From Amycolatopsis oliviviridis (lineage in GTDB: Bacteria > Actinomycetota > Actinomycetes > Mycobacteriales > Pseudonocardiaceae), in assembly GCF_014654365.1 (NCBI RefSeq), contig NZ_BNAY01000004.1, forward strand, positions 434,001 to 498,000: a DNA stretch of 64,000 bases, given 5' to 3'. Every line of letters begins with the position of its first letter. The first letter of the stretch is position 1. The position numbers were made by a program, and so were the translations under genes. The notes under the pieces are model-generated. The model did not search any database, was not told where the DNA came from, and saw only the letters and a list, made by a program, of their open reading frames with translations. This document shows positions 41,856 to 50,366 of the stretch, piece after piece.

Positions 41856-42299
41856 TCAGATCTCGGTGTCGATCTGCTTCAGGTTGCGCTGGTTCTCGTG
41901 GTCGCGTTCGCGGTAGTTCCGCTTGGCGAGTTCGATCGCCTCGACGTAGGTGGGGAACTCGGCGCGAGCGGTCTGGAGCTGGGTGAGCAGGCCCTGCGCG
42001 TCCGTCGCGGTGCCGAGCATGTGCTGGGAAACCCACTGCGCGGTCGCGGTGGAGCTCATCGGTGGCGACTTCTGCAGCTTGGTCAGCGCGCTCCACCGCT
42101 CTTCGAGGCTGTCGATCACACCTTGGAGTGACCGGATCATCTCCTGGCCGGTGGTCTCGTCGACGGCGAAGCCGCCCTGCACCGCCAGACGCTTCAGCGC
42201 CATGCCTTGGAGGGCCGGCTTGAACGCGGCCGTGGGCCGCAGGTCCTGCGCCGCCTCGAACTTCGCTGTCGGCTGTAGTTCTTGTGCTTCCTCGGTCAA
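41856..42299 (-). CDS. Hypothetical helical protein of ESX island B
   Basis: A 147-residue protein without signal peptide. A repetitive N-terminus (ELQPTAKFEAAQDLRPTAAF) leads to helices (EMIRSLQGVIDSLEERWSALTKLQ, ARAEFPTYVEAIELAKRNYRER). The length and the LxxxxW pattern suggest a WXG100-like partner. It lies between espG (30 bp) and the PPE-like gene (10 bp), so it is part of the operon. I cannot name a family. Confidence 0.75.
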   Translation of the reverse strand: MTEEAQELQPTAKFEAAQDLRPTAAFKPALQGMALKRLAVQGGFAVDETTGQEMIRSLQGVIDSLEERWSALTKLQKSPPMSSTATAQWVSQHMLGTATDAQGLLTQLQTARAEFPTYVEAIELAKRNYRERDHENQRNLKQIDTEI

Positions 42300-42329
42300 C
42301 GGAGGGTCCTCTCGCCGGGTTCAGGAAGG

Positions 42330-43181
42330 TCAGTAGATGTCAGCGATGGCGTCCCGGATCGCGTTCGCCACGCCCGACTGACTGGCCGGGTCGTAGTGAC
42401 CGATCACGGCGCCCGAGGCTTCGTCGGTCTCGGTCCAGACTAGGTACCGGCCGTCTTCGGTGTCGAGCCAGCTCAGCGGCGTCGACCGGAGCCGCTCGCC
42501 GCGGCGGCCGATCCCGCTCACGATGATGTACCCGCCACCGAGGCGGGGCCCGGCCAGCACCTGCTCCAGGACTTCGAGGTCGCTCTGGTCGTTGCGCGGG
42601 GCCGGGGACTCCGGCCGGGCGCGGACGACGCCGGTGAACTGGAGGTTGCCGAACGCGTCGGTCTCCTCCTCGTCGAACTCGGCTTCGGCCTGACGGCGCG
42701 CGGTCATCGCGGAGACGGCGCGCTCCTCCTGCTGCACGATCGTGCGGCGGCCGGTCGACGCGGGGCGCATCCGCGGCAGCACCCCGGAGAGGACCTCGAC
42801 CAGCTCGTCGTCGGAGAAGAGCGCGAACTGGAGTTCGTCTTCGCCGTGGGCCTGCGTGATGCCGAGCGCCTGCCTGCCGTCGGTGAGGGTGAGGACGGCG
42901 ATGTCCTGGCCGAGACCGTCGATGCCGTTGATCGAGACGGTGATCCGGTGATTCCCCAGCAGCGCGAACGCGGTGCGGACGGCCTGGTTCAGCTCGCCGT
43001 TGATCGACAGGCGGCGCTGCTCGAGATCGGTGTAGACCTTCCGGACGATCGCGGTGTACCGCTCCGGGACGATCGAGGTGTTCTGGACACGCAAGGGAAA
43101 CAACCGGGCATCGACGCCAAGCGCCCGCCCGACCACCGTCGCCTCGATCGTCCCCAGCGCGAAATCGGCTCGCTCAGCCAT
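42330..43181 (-). CDS. EspG-family ESX secretion chaperone (island B)
   Basis: A 283-residue EspG-like protein. An alpha/beta N-terminus is followed by RRLSINGELNQAVRTAFALLGN, GEDELQFALFSDDELVEVL and the C-terminal LSWLDTEDGRYLVW, which matches the corresponding motif in the other two EspG proteins of the window. It is about 30 residues longer than the island A protein. It is first in the minus-strand operon, so it is made before its likely client, the PPE-like protein. Confidence 0.82.
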   Translation of the reverse strand: MAERADFALGTIEATVVGRALGVDARLFPLRVQNTSIVPERYTAIVRKVYTDLEQRRLSINGELNQAVRTAFALLGNHRITVSINGIDGLGQDIAVLTLTDGRQALGITQAHGEDELQFALFSDDELVEVLSGVLPRMRPASTGRRTIVQQEERAVSAMTARRQAEAEFDEEETDAFGNLQFTGVVRARPESPAPRNDQSDLEVLEQVLAGPRLGGGYIIVSGIGRRGERLRSTPLSWLDTEDGRYLVWTETDEASGAVIGHYDPASQSGVANAIRDAIADIY

Positions 43182-43393
43182 GCTTCTGCGCTACTCCCTC
43201 ACGGGGGCCGTACCCCGTCACGATCGGCTGACCTGCATAGAGGGGGCCGACTTTGTTAATGGCCAAAACAAACTAGCACAGCGCATGACTGTACGGAACC
43301 ACACGAACACCGCTGAACCCGATGGAATGGATCACAATGCCCGATCGGGCACTTTTCTTGCCCCTAAAGGAATAACGGCCGTTCACCGCGATG

Positions 43394-46336
43394 CTACCGG
43401 TCGATCGCCGCCGGTGCGTAACTCGTCATCCGGCGGGCCACATCGGTGCGTGATCGGGCCCCGAGTTTCCTCAGAACCTTCGCCACGTGTTGTTCCACGG
43501 TGCGCGGGGAAAGGAACAGTCCGTCGGCTATCTCCCGATTCGTCCGGCCGTCGGAAAGCATCCGCGCGACCTCGAGTTCCCGGGGCGAGAGTTCCTGGCC
43601 GTAGCCGCGCCGTCCGCGCTGCGAAGGCGCCCACGCGCCGTGCTCCCGCAGCTGGTGGCGGCACCGTCCGGCGTCCCTGGTCGCGCCGAGCCGCTCGTAG
43701 GCCTCCGCGGCCGCCGTGAGTTCCTCGATCGCCTTGCGGTCGCCCGCCGTGAGAGCGCCCGCGGTGAGACGGCCCGCGTTGAGCCGGCACAGCGCGGCCC
43801 GCTCCCGGGCGCCGATGGCCTGGTACGGCATCGGCAACGCCTCGTAGCCCGCCGCCGCCTCGTCGAAAACCGTTGCCGCGGCCGGATGTTTGCCGCGCGC
43901 GTCGAGCAGGATCGCCTGGCCCGCCAGCAGCGCGACGCGGGAGACCGGCGAGTCCTTGCCCTCGACGCCGCGGGCGAACTCCTCGACCACGGCGTCCGCC
44001 TCCGACCAGCGCCCGGCCCGCGTGTAGGCCTCGGCCGCGGCCGGGACCAGTCCCGCCGCCCACACCCAGACACCCTTGCGTCGGGCCGCCGCGACGGCGT
44101 TGTCGGCCGCCGCGCACGCGCCGTCGACGTCGTCCGTCGCGAGGAGCACCCGGATCAGGATCCCCGCCGCCGAAAGCACGACCGGGATGGGCCCGTGCTC
44201 CGGCGCGTGCACGCTCGCCGCGGTCAGATGTCGTTGCGCGGCGGCGAATTCCCCGCGGACGGCGGCCAGCCCGCCGAGCACGAGCGAGCACTCCATGACG
44301 ATCGGGCCGAGGTCGGGATACTCGTCGCGGAGCTGTTCGGCGGTCTCCGCGAGCCCCGGCCAGTCGCCGCGCACCCAGTCCAGCCGGACCCGGGTGCCCT
44401 GCGCGAGCCCGGCGGCGTAGAGCGCGCCGGCGTCGGTCGCGCGGCGGATGCCTTCCGTGACCAGCTTTTCCGCCCTGGTGAGATGTCCGGCCCAGGACTG
44501 TGCGTCGGCGAGGTTGCACCACAGCCGCGCGAGCTGGACACGTTCGGCGACGCCGTTGCCCTGGTCCGGAAGCTCGGTGAACTCGGTCCAGGCCGAGCCG
44601 TCGCCGATGTGCGCCCGCGAGGAGATCCGGTCGCCGAGGAGCGCGAGCCGCAGCTCCGGGTCTTCGAGCCGGTCGAAGACCTCGCGGGCGCGCGCCATCC
44701 AGACCTCGTGCCAGGACAACGGGGTCAGCCCGTCGATCGGCTGGGCGAGCAGGTTGATCCCGCGGGCGGCCAGTTCCGGCTCGTCGACCAGTTCGGTGAT
44801 CGCCTTCTCCACCTCGACCCGGCCCCGGCCGAGCCGTCCGATCGTGCGGACCAGCAGCATCCCGAGGCTGAGCCGGATCGTCCCGCGCACGCTGGGGCGC
44901 AGGTCGGTGAGGTCTTCGAGGATCCGCTCCAGGGTCTCGATGACGTCCGGGCGGAACCCGCGCAGCGCGACCTGGCTCAGTTTCGTGGCCAGCCGGGCGA
45001 CGTCGTCCTCGTCGAGCCCCGCTTCGGCCAGCACGGACTGGAGCAGGTCGATCGCGCGTGACGTGTCGCCCTGGGCGATGGCCTCGTCGGCGGCGGCCTC
45101 GGCGTAGTGACGCCACTGTTCGGTCCGCCCCGCCGCGCGCGAGTGGTTCGCGAGCAGGGTCAGCGGCGGGACCGGCAGCGCGGCGAGCACCTGGATGGCA
45201 CGCGAATGCAGCAACGTCCTTTCCGGACCGCTGATGGTGTCGTAGACGGCCTTGCGCGCCAAGGGATGCCGGAAGCCGTAGCGGTCGCCGCCGAGTTCGC
45301 CGAGTACTCCGCCATCCAAAGTGGACAGCAGGGCCGAGCGGAGCGCGTCACCGGTGAGGCAGGCGAGTTCGCCGATCACCGAGGGTTCGGACGGGACGGC
45401 GAGCACCGCCGCCGCGCGGGCCAGCCGGACCGCGGGTTCGGGCAGCGCTTCGAGCCGTTCCGTGATGGCCTCGCGCAGGGAGATCGGGACTTCGAGGCTC
45501 TCCAGGAGCCGGTCCGAGAGCACTTCGCCGATCGGCAGCCGTCCGGCGGCGTCCCGCAGTGCCCGCAGGGTCTCCTCGACCACGAACGGGATCCCGGCGG
45601 TGCTTTCGTGGAGTTTCGCGGTGAACGGCGCGGAAACCCGCGGCAGGTCCAGCAGCTCCTCCGCCAGTTTCCCGACGGCCTCGACGTCGAGCGGGCCCAG
45701 CGTCACGCGGGCGGTCTGGACGTTCGGCGGGGTGCGGAACGGGATGACGGCGCCGCCGGGCCCCGTGGGCGAGCCGGTCCGGTAGGCCGCGACGACGGCC
45801 AGCTCGGCGGGCATGTCCGAGGCGAGGAAACGCATCAGGTCACGGGTGCCCTCGTCGGCCCACTGGAGGTCGTCGATCAGGACGAGCGCGGGCCCGCAGG
45901 CGATCAGGAGTTCCCGGACGGCGCGGAACTGACGGTGTCGTTCGGCGCACGGGTCGGTGAGTGGTTCCGGTTGGGGTGGAAGGCTTTCCGCGAGTTCGGG
46001 CAGCAAGGGTCTCAGCACCCCCGCGACCGGGCTGAGCGGGCCGAGCGGCCGGTCGCCCGCCGAACGGAGCGCTTCGAGCACCGGTCCGAACGGGAACGGT
46101 TCGCGCATCGGCTGGCAGGCGCCCGAGAGCACCCGGGCAGGCGCGAACTCGCGGCGTCCGGCCAGCTCTTCGAGCAGTCTGCTCCGGCCCATCCCGGGTT
46201 CGCCTTCGATCAGCACGGCGGCCGGACGGCGCAGCAGGATCTTCACGATCGCCGAGACCTCGACGTCGCGGCCCACCAGTGCCGTCGATCCGGCGCGGAC
46301 CGAGACCGAGGTCGGGCGAGGGGTGGCAAGCCACAT
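43394..46336 (-). CDS. Large LuxR-family (LAL) regulator
   Basis: About 980 residues. The ATPase domain at about 35-330 has a Walker A variant EGEPGMGRSRLL and a Walker B VLIDDLQWAD. The usual Walker A Lys is Arg. A long TPR-like helical middle follows, and a C-terminal LuxR helix-turn-helix (LSPRELEVARMLSDGRTNREIADGLFLSPRTVEQHV). LALs typically control secondary metabolism or sugar use. GAGGAG lies 6 nt before the ATG at 46336; the ATG at 46339 is just as possible. It is divergent from the S1 protease over a 470-bp gap. The ligand and target are unknown. Confidence 0.88.
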   Translation of the reverse strand: MWLATPRPTSVSVRAGSTALVGRDVEVSAIVKILLRRPAAVLIEGEPGMGRSRLLEELAGRREFAPARVLSGACQPMREPFPFGPVLEALRSAGDRPLGPLSPVAGVLRPLLPELAESLPPQPEPLTDPCAERHRQFRAVRELLIACGPALVLIDDLQWADEGTRDLMRFLASDMPAELAVVAAYRTGSPTGPGGAVIPFRTPPNVQTARVTLGPLDVEAVGKLAEELLDLPRVSAPFTAKLHESTAGIPFVVEETLRALRDAAGRLPIGEVLSDRLLESLEVPISLREAITERLEALPEPAVRLARAAAVLAVPSEPSVIGELACLTGDALRSALLSTLDGGVLGELGGDRYGFRHPLARKAVYDTISGPERTLLHSRAIQVLAALPVPPLTLLANHSRAAGRTEQWRHYAEAAADEAIAQGDTSRAIDLLQSVLAEAGLDEDDVARLATKLSQVALRGFRPDVIETLERILEDLTDLRPSVRGTIRLSLGMLLVRTIGRLGRGRVEVEKAITELVDEPELAARGINLLAQPIDGLTPLSWHEVWMARAREVFDRLEDPELRLALLGDRISSRAHIGDGSAWTEFTELPDQGNGVAERVQLARLWCNLADAQSWAGHLTRAEKLVTEGIRRATDAGALYAAGLAQGTRVRLDWVRGDWPGLAETAEQLRDEYPDLGPIVMECSLVLGGLAAVRGEFAAAQRHLTAASVHAPEHGPIPVVLSAAGILIRVLLATDDVDGACAAADNAVAAARRKGVWVWAAGLVPAAAEAYTRAGRWSEADAVVEEFARGVEGKDSPVSRVALLAGQAILLDARGKHPAAATVFDEAAAGYEALPMPYQAIGARERAALCRLNAGRLTAGALTAGDRKAIEELTAAAEAYERLGATRDAGRCRHQLREHGAWAPSQRGRRGYGQELSPRELEVARMLSDGRTNREIADGLFLSPRTVEQHVAKVLRKLGARSRTDVARRMTSYAPAAIDR

Positions 46337-46339
46337 CAT

Positions 46340-46806
46340 GCGCTCCTCGGTAGGGAGTTCCCGTGAGCCCGACACGATCTTGTGCGTTGTCCTGCGGAGC
46401 CTAAGCACTGCCTACCGGGTCGTAAACCACCCAACACGGACAGCACGGGCATCTCGGTAGGCCATTCGCCGACGCACCGTCACCGGTTGGACCACGGATC
46501 TTCGGTTGGAAAATCACCAGGCACCCGAAACGTCGGCGAAGAACCCGATCTAGCGATTCATCCCACGTTCAGGGGGAGGCTACGACTACGCAAGGTATTT
46601 GCTTCGAAACCCTACTTAAGGACGTGACCGTACGGGTGCCAGCGCTCAGTGATCGTCGCCGGAGCAGGGATTCGGTTCTCGAAGAATGGGTATACCTATC
46701 CCGCGCCGACCCGGATTGCTGGCTCGTCTCGATCCACAACTCTCACCCGTCAGGGGAGGGCTATCGCGCGGCGAACCGGAGCCGTGCGTGATGACGAGGG
46801 AGAAGC
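46340..46806. other. 467-bp intergenic region between LAL and S1 protease genes
   Basis: No convincing coding frame. It should hold divergent promoters for the LAL regulator and the protease. A TTGGAAAATC-type stretch around 46505 and AGGTATTTG around 46593 are the least GC-rich parts. No clear operator was found. Confidence 0.45.
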
Positions 46807-47910
46807 ATGAAGATCACGAAGTTCCTCGGTGCGGCCGCCACGGCAGCACTGGCCACCGGCGCGCTCGTCACGGGTACCCCCGCGGCGGCGTCGTCGGTGT
46901 CTTCGATCGGCTTGCTCAACGCCGAGATGGTCCCCGCCCTGCAACGGGACCTCGGCCTGACCGCGGACCAGGCGCTCGCCAGGATCCAGAGCGAGACCGC
47001 CGCCGGCGCACTCGAACAGTCACTCGCCTCGGCGCTCGCCGGCAGTTTCGGCGGCGCGAGCTACAACGAGGCCACCGGCAAACTCCGCGTCGGCGTCACC
47101 GACGCGGCGAAACTCGGGCAGGTCCTCGCCACCGGCGCGGAAGCGGAACTCGTGCGCTTCTCGGCCGCCCAGCTCGATTCCACTGTGGACAAACTGAACG
47201 CGGGTGAGCGCGCGGCGGACGGCGCGATCACCGGCTGGGGCGTCGACGCCAAGACCAACCGCGTGACGCTGAACGTCCTGCCGGGCGAGAGCGGCGTCGT
47301 CGACTCCTACCTGGAGAAGACCGGGGTGGACAAGGCCGCCGTCTCGGTGGTCGAGACCACCGGGAAGCCGACCCTGAAGTACGACGTCCGAGGCGGTGAC
47401 GCGTACTACATCAACAACTCTTCGCGCTGTTCGGTCGGCTTCTCGGTCAACGGCGGCTTCCTCACCGCCGGACACTGCGGCCCCGGCACGGTGACCGGCT
47501 CCAACCGGGTCGCGATGGGCTCGTTCGCCCGCGTCAGCTTCCCGACCAACGACTACGCCCACGTGCGGGTCAACAGCAACTGGACGCCGCGCGGCGTCAT
47601 CAACAACGGCACCCGCGTCAGCGGCTCGAACGTGGCGGCCACCGGCGCCTCGATCTGCAAGTCGGGCTCGACCACCGGCTGGACCTGCGGCACCGTCGGC
47701 GCCAAGAATCAGACCGTCCGCTACTCCGAAGGCACGGTCTACGGCATGACCGCCACCAACGTGCGCTCGCAGGCGGGCGACTCCGGCGGCTCGCTCATCG
47801 CGGGCAACCAGGCGCAGGGCATGCTGTCCGGCGGCAACAGCTCGGTCACGTACTTCTTCCCGGTCCGGCCGGCGTTGTCCGCGACCGGGACCTCCCTGGT
47901 CCTCGGCTGA
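46807..47910 (+). CDS. Secreted S1 serine protease with pro-domain (alpha-lytic/streptogrisin type)
   Basis: A 367-residue exported protease. The signal peptide ends about residue 29 (VTGTPAAA). The pro-domain (about 30-195) is of the alpha-lytic type (LSTVDK-like SQLDSTVDKLNAG). The catalytic domain begins near YDVRGGDAYYINNSSRCSVG. The triad is TAGHCG, NDYAHV and GDSGGS, with paired cysteines. It is released after folding aided by the pro-domain. A hairpin terminator follows 37 bp after the stop. Confidence 0.93.
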   Translation: MKITKFLGAAATAALATGALVTGTPAAASSVSSIGLLNAEMVPALQRDLGLTADQALARIQSETAAGALEQSLASALAGSFGGASYNEATGKLRVGVTDAAKLGQVLATGAEAELVRFSAAQLDSTVDKLNAGERAADGAITGWGVDAKTNRVTLNVLPGESGVVDSYLEKTGVDKAAVSVVETTGKPTLKYDVRGGDAYYINNSSRCSVGFSVNGGFLTAGHCGPGTVTGSNRVAMGSFARVSFPTNDYAHVRVNSNWTPRGVINNGTRVSGSNVAATGASICKSGSTTGWTCGTVGAKNQTVRYSEGTVYGMTATNVRSQAGDSGGSLIAGNQAQGMLSGGNSSVTYFFPVRPALSATGTSLVLG

Positions 47911-47947
47911 CACCGTCCCCGGTCACCGAGAACCACCTGAAAAAGAC

Positions 47948-47992
47948 GAAGGGCGGACCGAGTGCCTCCAGCGCACTCGGGCCGCCCTTCGC
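47948..47992. terminator. Hairpin terminator after the S1 protease
   Basis: 19-bp arms (CGAAGGGCGGACCGAGTGC at 47948-47966; right arm 47974-47992) with one mismatch and a 7-nt loop. Followed by CCTTCTGT, a poor U-tract. Confidence 0.72.
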
Positions 47993-48078
47993 CTTCTGTA
48001 CCGCGGGAGCGGTGTCCATCCATGCCCCCGCCGCCACCCTCAACGGAGGCGCTGCGCGCCGCGGGCTGGGCCCTGGGG

Positions 48079-48489
48079 CTACACGTTGCTGATCTCCTCG
48101 ATCAGCGCCTCGACGTCGAAGTGCTCGCTTTCGGAGCCGAGCGGGACCAGCTCGTAGGTGGACTCGAGGAACGTCTCGACGTCCTCGCGCTCCAGCTCGA
48201 ACGACGCGTAACCGTCGGGTGACTCGATCTCCAGCGTCAGCATCGCCTCGTCCTCGGAAAGGTCGGGGCGGACGCGGACGTCGCCGAGCCCGGAGGGGTC
48301 GGTGAGACCGGTGGCGAGCAGCTCACGCGCGAAGGTCCACTCGACCCACCGGCCGCGCTCGGTCCGGAACGACACGGTGACCGCGAACGGCTCCCCGGCG
48401 TGGAAGGACAGGCGGGAGAGAACGGGCGTGCTGCTGTTGTTCAGCAGAACGAACTGGCTCTGGTGAATTGCGTCGGTGTGCACGGCCAC
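48079..48489 (-). CDS. SsgA-like sporulation/cell division regulator (SALP)
   Basis: A 136-residue protein of the SsgA/SsgB family, found in sporulating actinomycetes, where SsgB guides FtsZ placement at septa. Typical segments are FVLLNNSSTPVLSRLSFHAGEPFAVTVSFRTERGRWVEWTFARELL and LEIESPDGYASFELERED. The length matches SsgB (about 137). ATG at 48489. The orthologue is more likely SsgB than SsgA, but this is not proven. It is a solitary gene. Confidence 0.9.
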   Translation of the reverse strand: MAVHTDAIHQSQFVLLNNSSTPVLSRLSFHAGEPFAVTVSFRTERGRWVEWTFARELLATGLTDPSGLGDVRVRPDLSEDEAMLTLEIESPDGYASFELEREDVETFLESTYELVPLGSESEHFDVEALIEEISNV

Positions 48490-48700
48490 TCCTCGGTGCT
48501 CTCGTGGTTCGCGCGGCGCGAACTTTTCGTCTCGGGGAGGAGATGGCCGGGCACACGGCGGATGACGCGAATGTCGCCACGTTCACGCTATCGGCTGCAC
48601 CTGTCCACAGTGGTGTAACGCCGGGCACAGACCCCTTGCGTTCGGGCCGATACCCGTGGTGACGAGGTCGGAGAGTCCTTTTTGGACCGCGCAGGAGGAC

Positions 48701-49174
48701 TCAGGGGTCGAGCGGCAGGGTCAGCCCCGTCTTGACCCGGTCCATCGCCACCGACGTCGTGAAGTGCCGCACGTTCGGGTTGTCGAAGAACATCCGCCGC
48801 GTGAACGCCTCGAAGTCGGCCATGTCCCGGCAGGTCACGACGAGCACGAAGTCCGCGTTGCCGGTGACGTAGTAACACTGCTGGACGTTGTCGTCCGCGA
48901 GCACCTGCCGCCGGAACCCGTCGAGCACCGCGAGGTTCTCCCGCTCCATCTCGACCATCACCACGAAGGTCATCGACAGCCCGAGCGCCCGCGGCGACAG
49001 CACCGCCACCTCGCGTTCGATCACCCCGGTCTCGCGCAGCCGCTTGATCCGCCGCTGGACGGCGGCCGCGGACAGGCCCACCTTGGCGCCGATGTGCTCG
49101 GCGATCGTGCGGGCGTCCGACTGCAGGCAGGCGAGGATGGCGACGTCCAGGCGGTCGAGGTCGGGTGTGTGCAC
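48701..49174 (-). CDS. Lrp/AsnC-family regulator
   Basis: A 157-residue protein. The winged helix at the N-terminus has LDRLDVAILACLQSDARTIAEHIGAKVGLSAAAVQRRIKRLRETG, and the ligand-binding RAM domain follows with VEMERENLAVLDGFRRQVLADDN and YYVTGNADFVLVV. It is of the length and layout of amino-acid-responsive Lrp regulators. ATG at 49174. Divergent from fabH with a 193-bp gap; no target is certain. Confidence 0.9.
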   Translation of the reverse strand: MHTPDLDRLDVAILACLQSDARTIAEHIGAKVGLSAAAVQRRIKRLRETGVIEREVAVLSPRALGLSMTFVVMVEMERENLAVLDGFRRQVLADDNVQQCYYVTGNADFVLVVTCRDMADFEAFTRRMFFDNPNVRHFTTSVAMDRVKTGLTLPLDP

Positions 49175-49367
49175 CAGGCAAGGCTAACCGGACGACTCCG
49201 CCGGGCGCCTGATCTTCGATCGTGCCCCCGAGCGGCGTGGATCACGCCGACGGAGAAGGTGAGAATTCTTTGAATTGTGACCCGGAACACAACTGACGGG
49301 TCTACTGAATGGTAGCGCTTACAAGTGAATGGCAGACCTCGCATTTCCCCCGCGAAAGGATTTCTTG

Positions 49368-50366
49368 GTGCCCTCATCTCAGGTGGCCGTTCTCGCCGGT
49401 CTCGGCTCTTGGCTGCCTCCGCGCGTGGTGGGCAACGACGAGATCGCCCAGCGGCTGGACACCTCCGATGAGTGGATCCGCACGCGGACCGGCATCACCG
49501 AACGCCGGGTCGTCGACCCCGGGACGTCCACTGTGGACCTCGCGGTGGAGGCGGGCCGCCGGGCGCTGGCGTCGGCGGGGGAGAGCGCGGCGGACGCCGT
49601 CGTGCTCGCGACGTCGACGGCCGACCAGCTGTGCCCGGCCAGCGCGCCGCAGGTCGCGAGCGAGCTCGGGCTGAACGGCGTCGCCGCGTTCGACGTCAAC
49701 GCCGTGTGCAGCGGGTTCGTCTACGGGCTCGCCACCGGCGCCGGGCTGATCGCCGCCGGGATCGCGCGCCGCGTGCTGGTGATCGGGGCGGACGTCTTCA
49801 CCTCGCTCGTCGACCCCGAGGACCGCGGCACGGTGCCGATCTTCGGCGACGGCGCGGGCGCCGTCCTGCTTCGCGCGGGTGACGCCGACGAGCTCGGCGC
49901 GCTCGGCGCGTTCGACCTGCACAGCGAGGGCGAGCTCGCGGAACTGCTCTGGGTCGAGGCGGGCGGCGCGAAGAACCGCCGCTCGGACGACCCGCGTGAC
50001 CACTACCTGGTGATGCAGGGCCAGACCGTCTTCCGGCACGCCTGCGCCCGGATGGCCGAGTCGGCGCGCGCGGTGCTGGACGCCGCGGGCTGGCAGGTCG
50101 GCGACATCGACCGGTTCATCGGGCACCAGGCGAACATCCGCATCCTGCAGACCTGCGCGAAGCAGCTCGGGCTCGCGGAGGACGTGATGTATTCGAACAT
50201 CGAGAAGGTGGGCAACACGAGCGCGGCGTCGATCCCGATCGCCCTGGCCGACGCGGCCAAGGACGGGACGCTCCAGCCGGGGCACCGCGTGGTGATGGGG
50301 GCCTTCGGGGCCGGGTTGACCTGGGGTTCGACACTGCTGCGCTGGCCGGAGGTCATTCCGGGCTGA
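49368..50366 (+). CDS. 3-oxoacyl-ACP synthase III (FabH-like)
   Basis: A 332-residue thiolase-fold enzyme. The catalytic Cys is in NAVCSGFVYGLATG, with GHQANIRIL (His) and VGNTSAAS (Asn) completing the triad. FabH joins acyl-CoA and malonyl-ACP to start fatty acid chains. The GTG at 49368 was chosen because AAAGGA lies 7 nt upstream; the ATG at 49329 has no ribosome site. No other fatty acid synthesis genes are near, so a specialised metabolite role is also possible. It ends tail-to-tail over the cyclase gene by 14 bp. Confidence 0.88.
   Translation: MPSSQVAVLAGLGSWLPPRVVGNDEIAQRLDTSDEWIRTRTGITERRVVDPGTSTVDLAVEAGRRALASAGESAADAVVLATSTADQLCPASAPQVASELGLNGVAAFDVNAVCSGFVYGLATGAGLIAAGIARRVLVIGADVFTSLVDPEDRGTVPIFGDGAGAVLLRAGDADELGALGAFDLHSEGELAELLWVEAGGAKNRRSDDPRDHYLVMQGQTVFRHACARMAESARAVLDAAGWQVGDIDRFIGHQANIRILQTCAKQLGLAEDVMYSNIEKVGNTSAASIPIALADAAKDGTLQPGHRVVMGAFGAGLTWGSTLLRWPEVIPG

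Noticed and set aside
39824..41986. 720-residue frame opposite the PPE-like gene of island B
   Set aside because: Arg/Gly/Val-rich low complexity from the complement of the Pro/Gly repeat region; no ribosome site or family pattern.
38986..43181. Complete ESX secretion system
   Set aside because: Only chaperone and substrate-type genes are present; no EccB/C/D/E or mycosin gene was found here.
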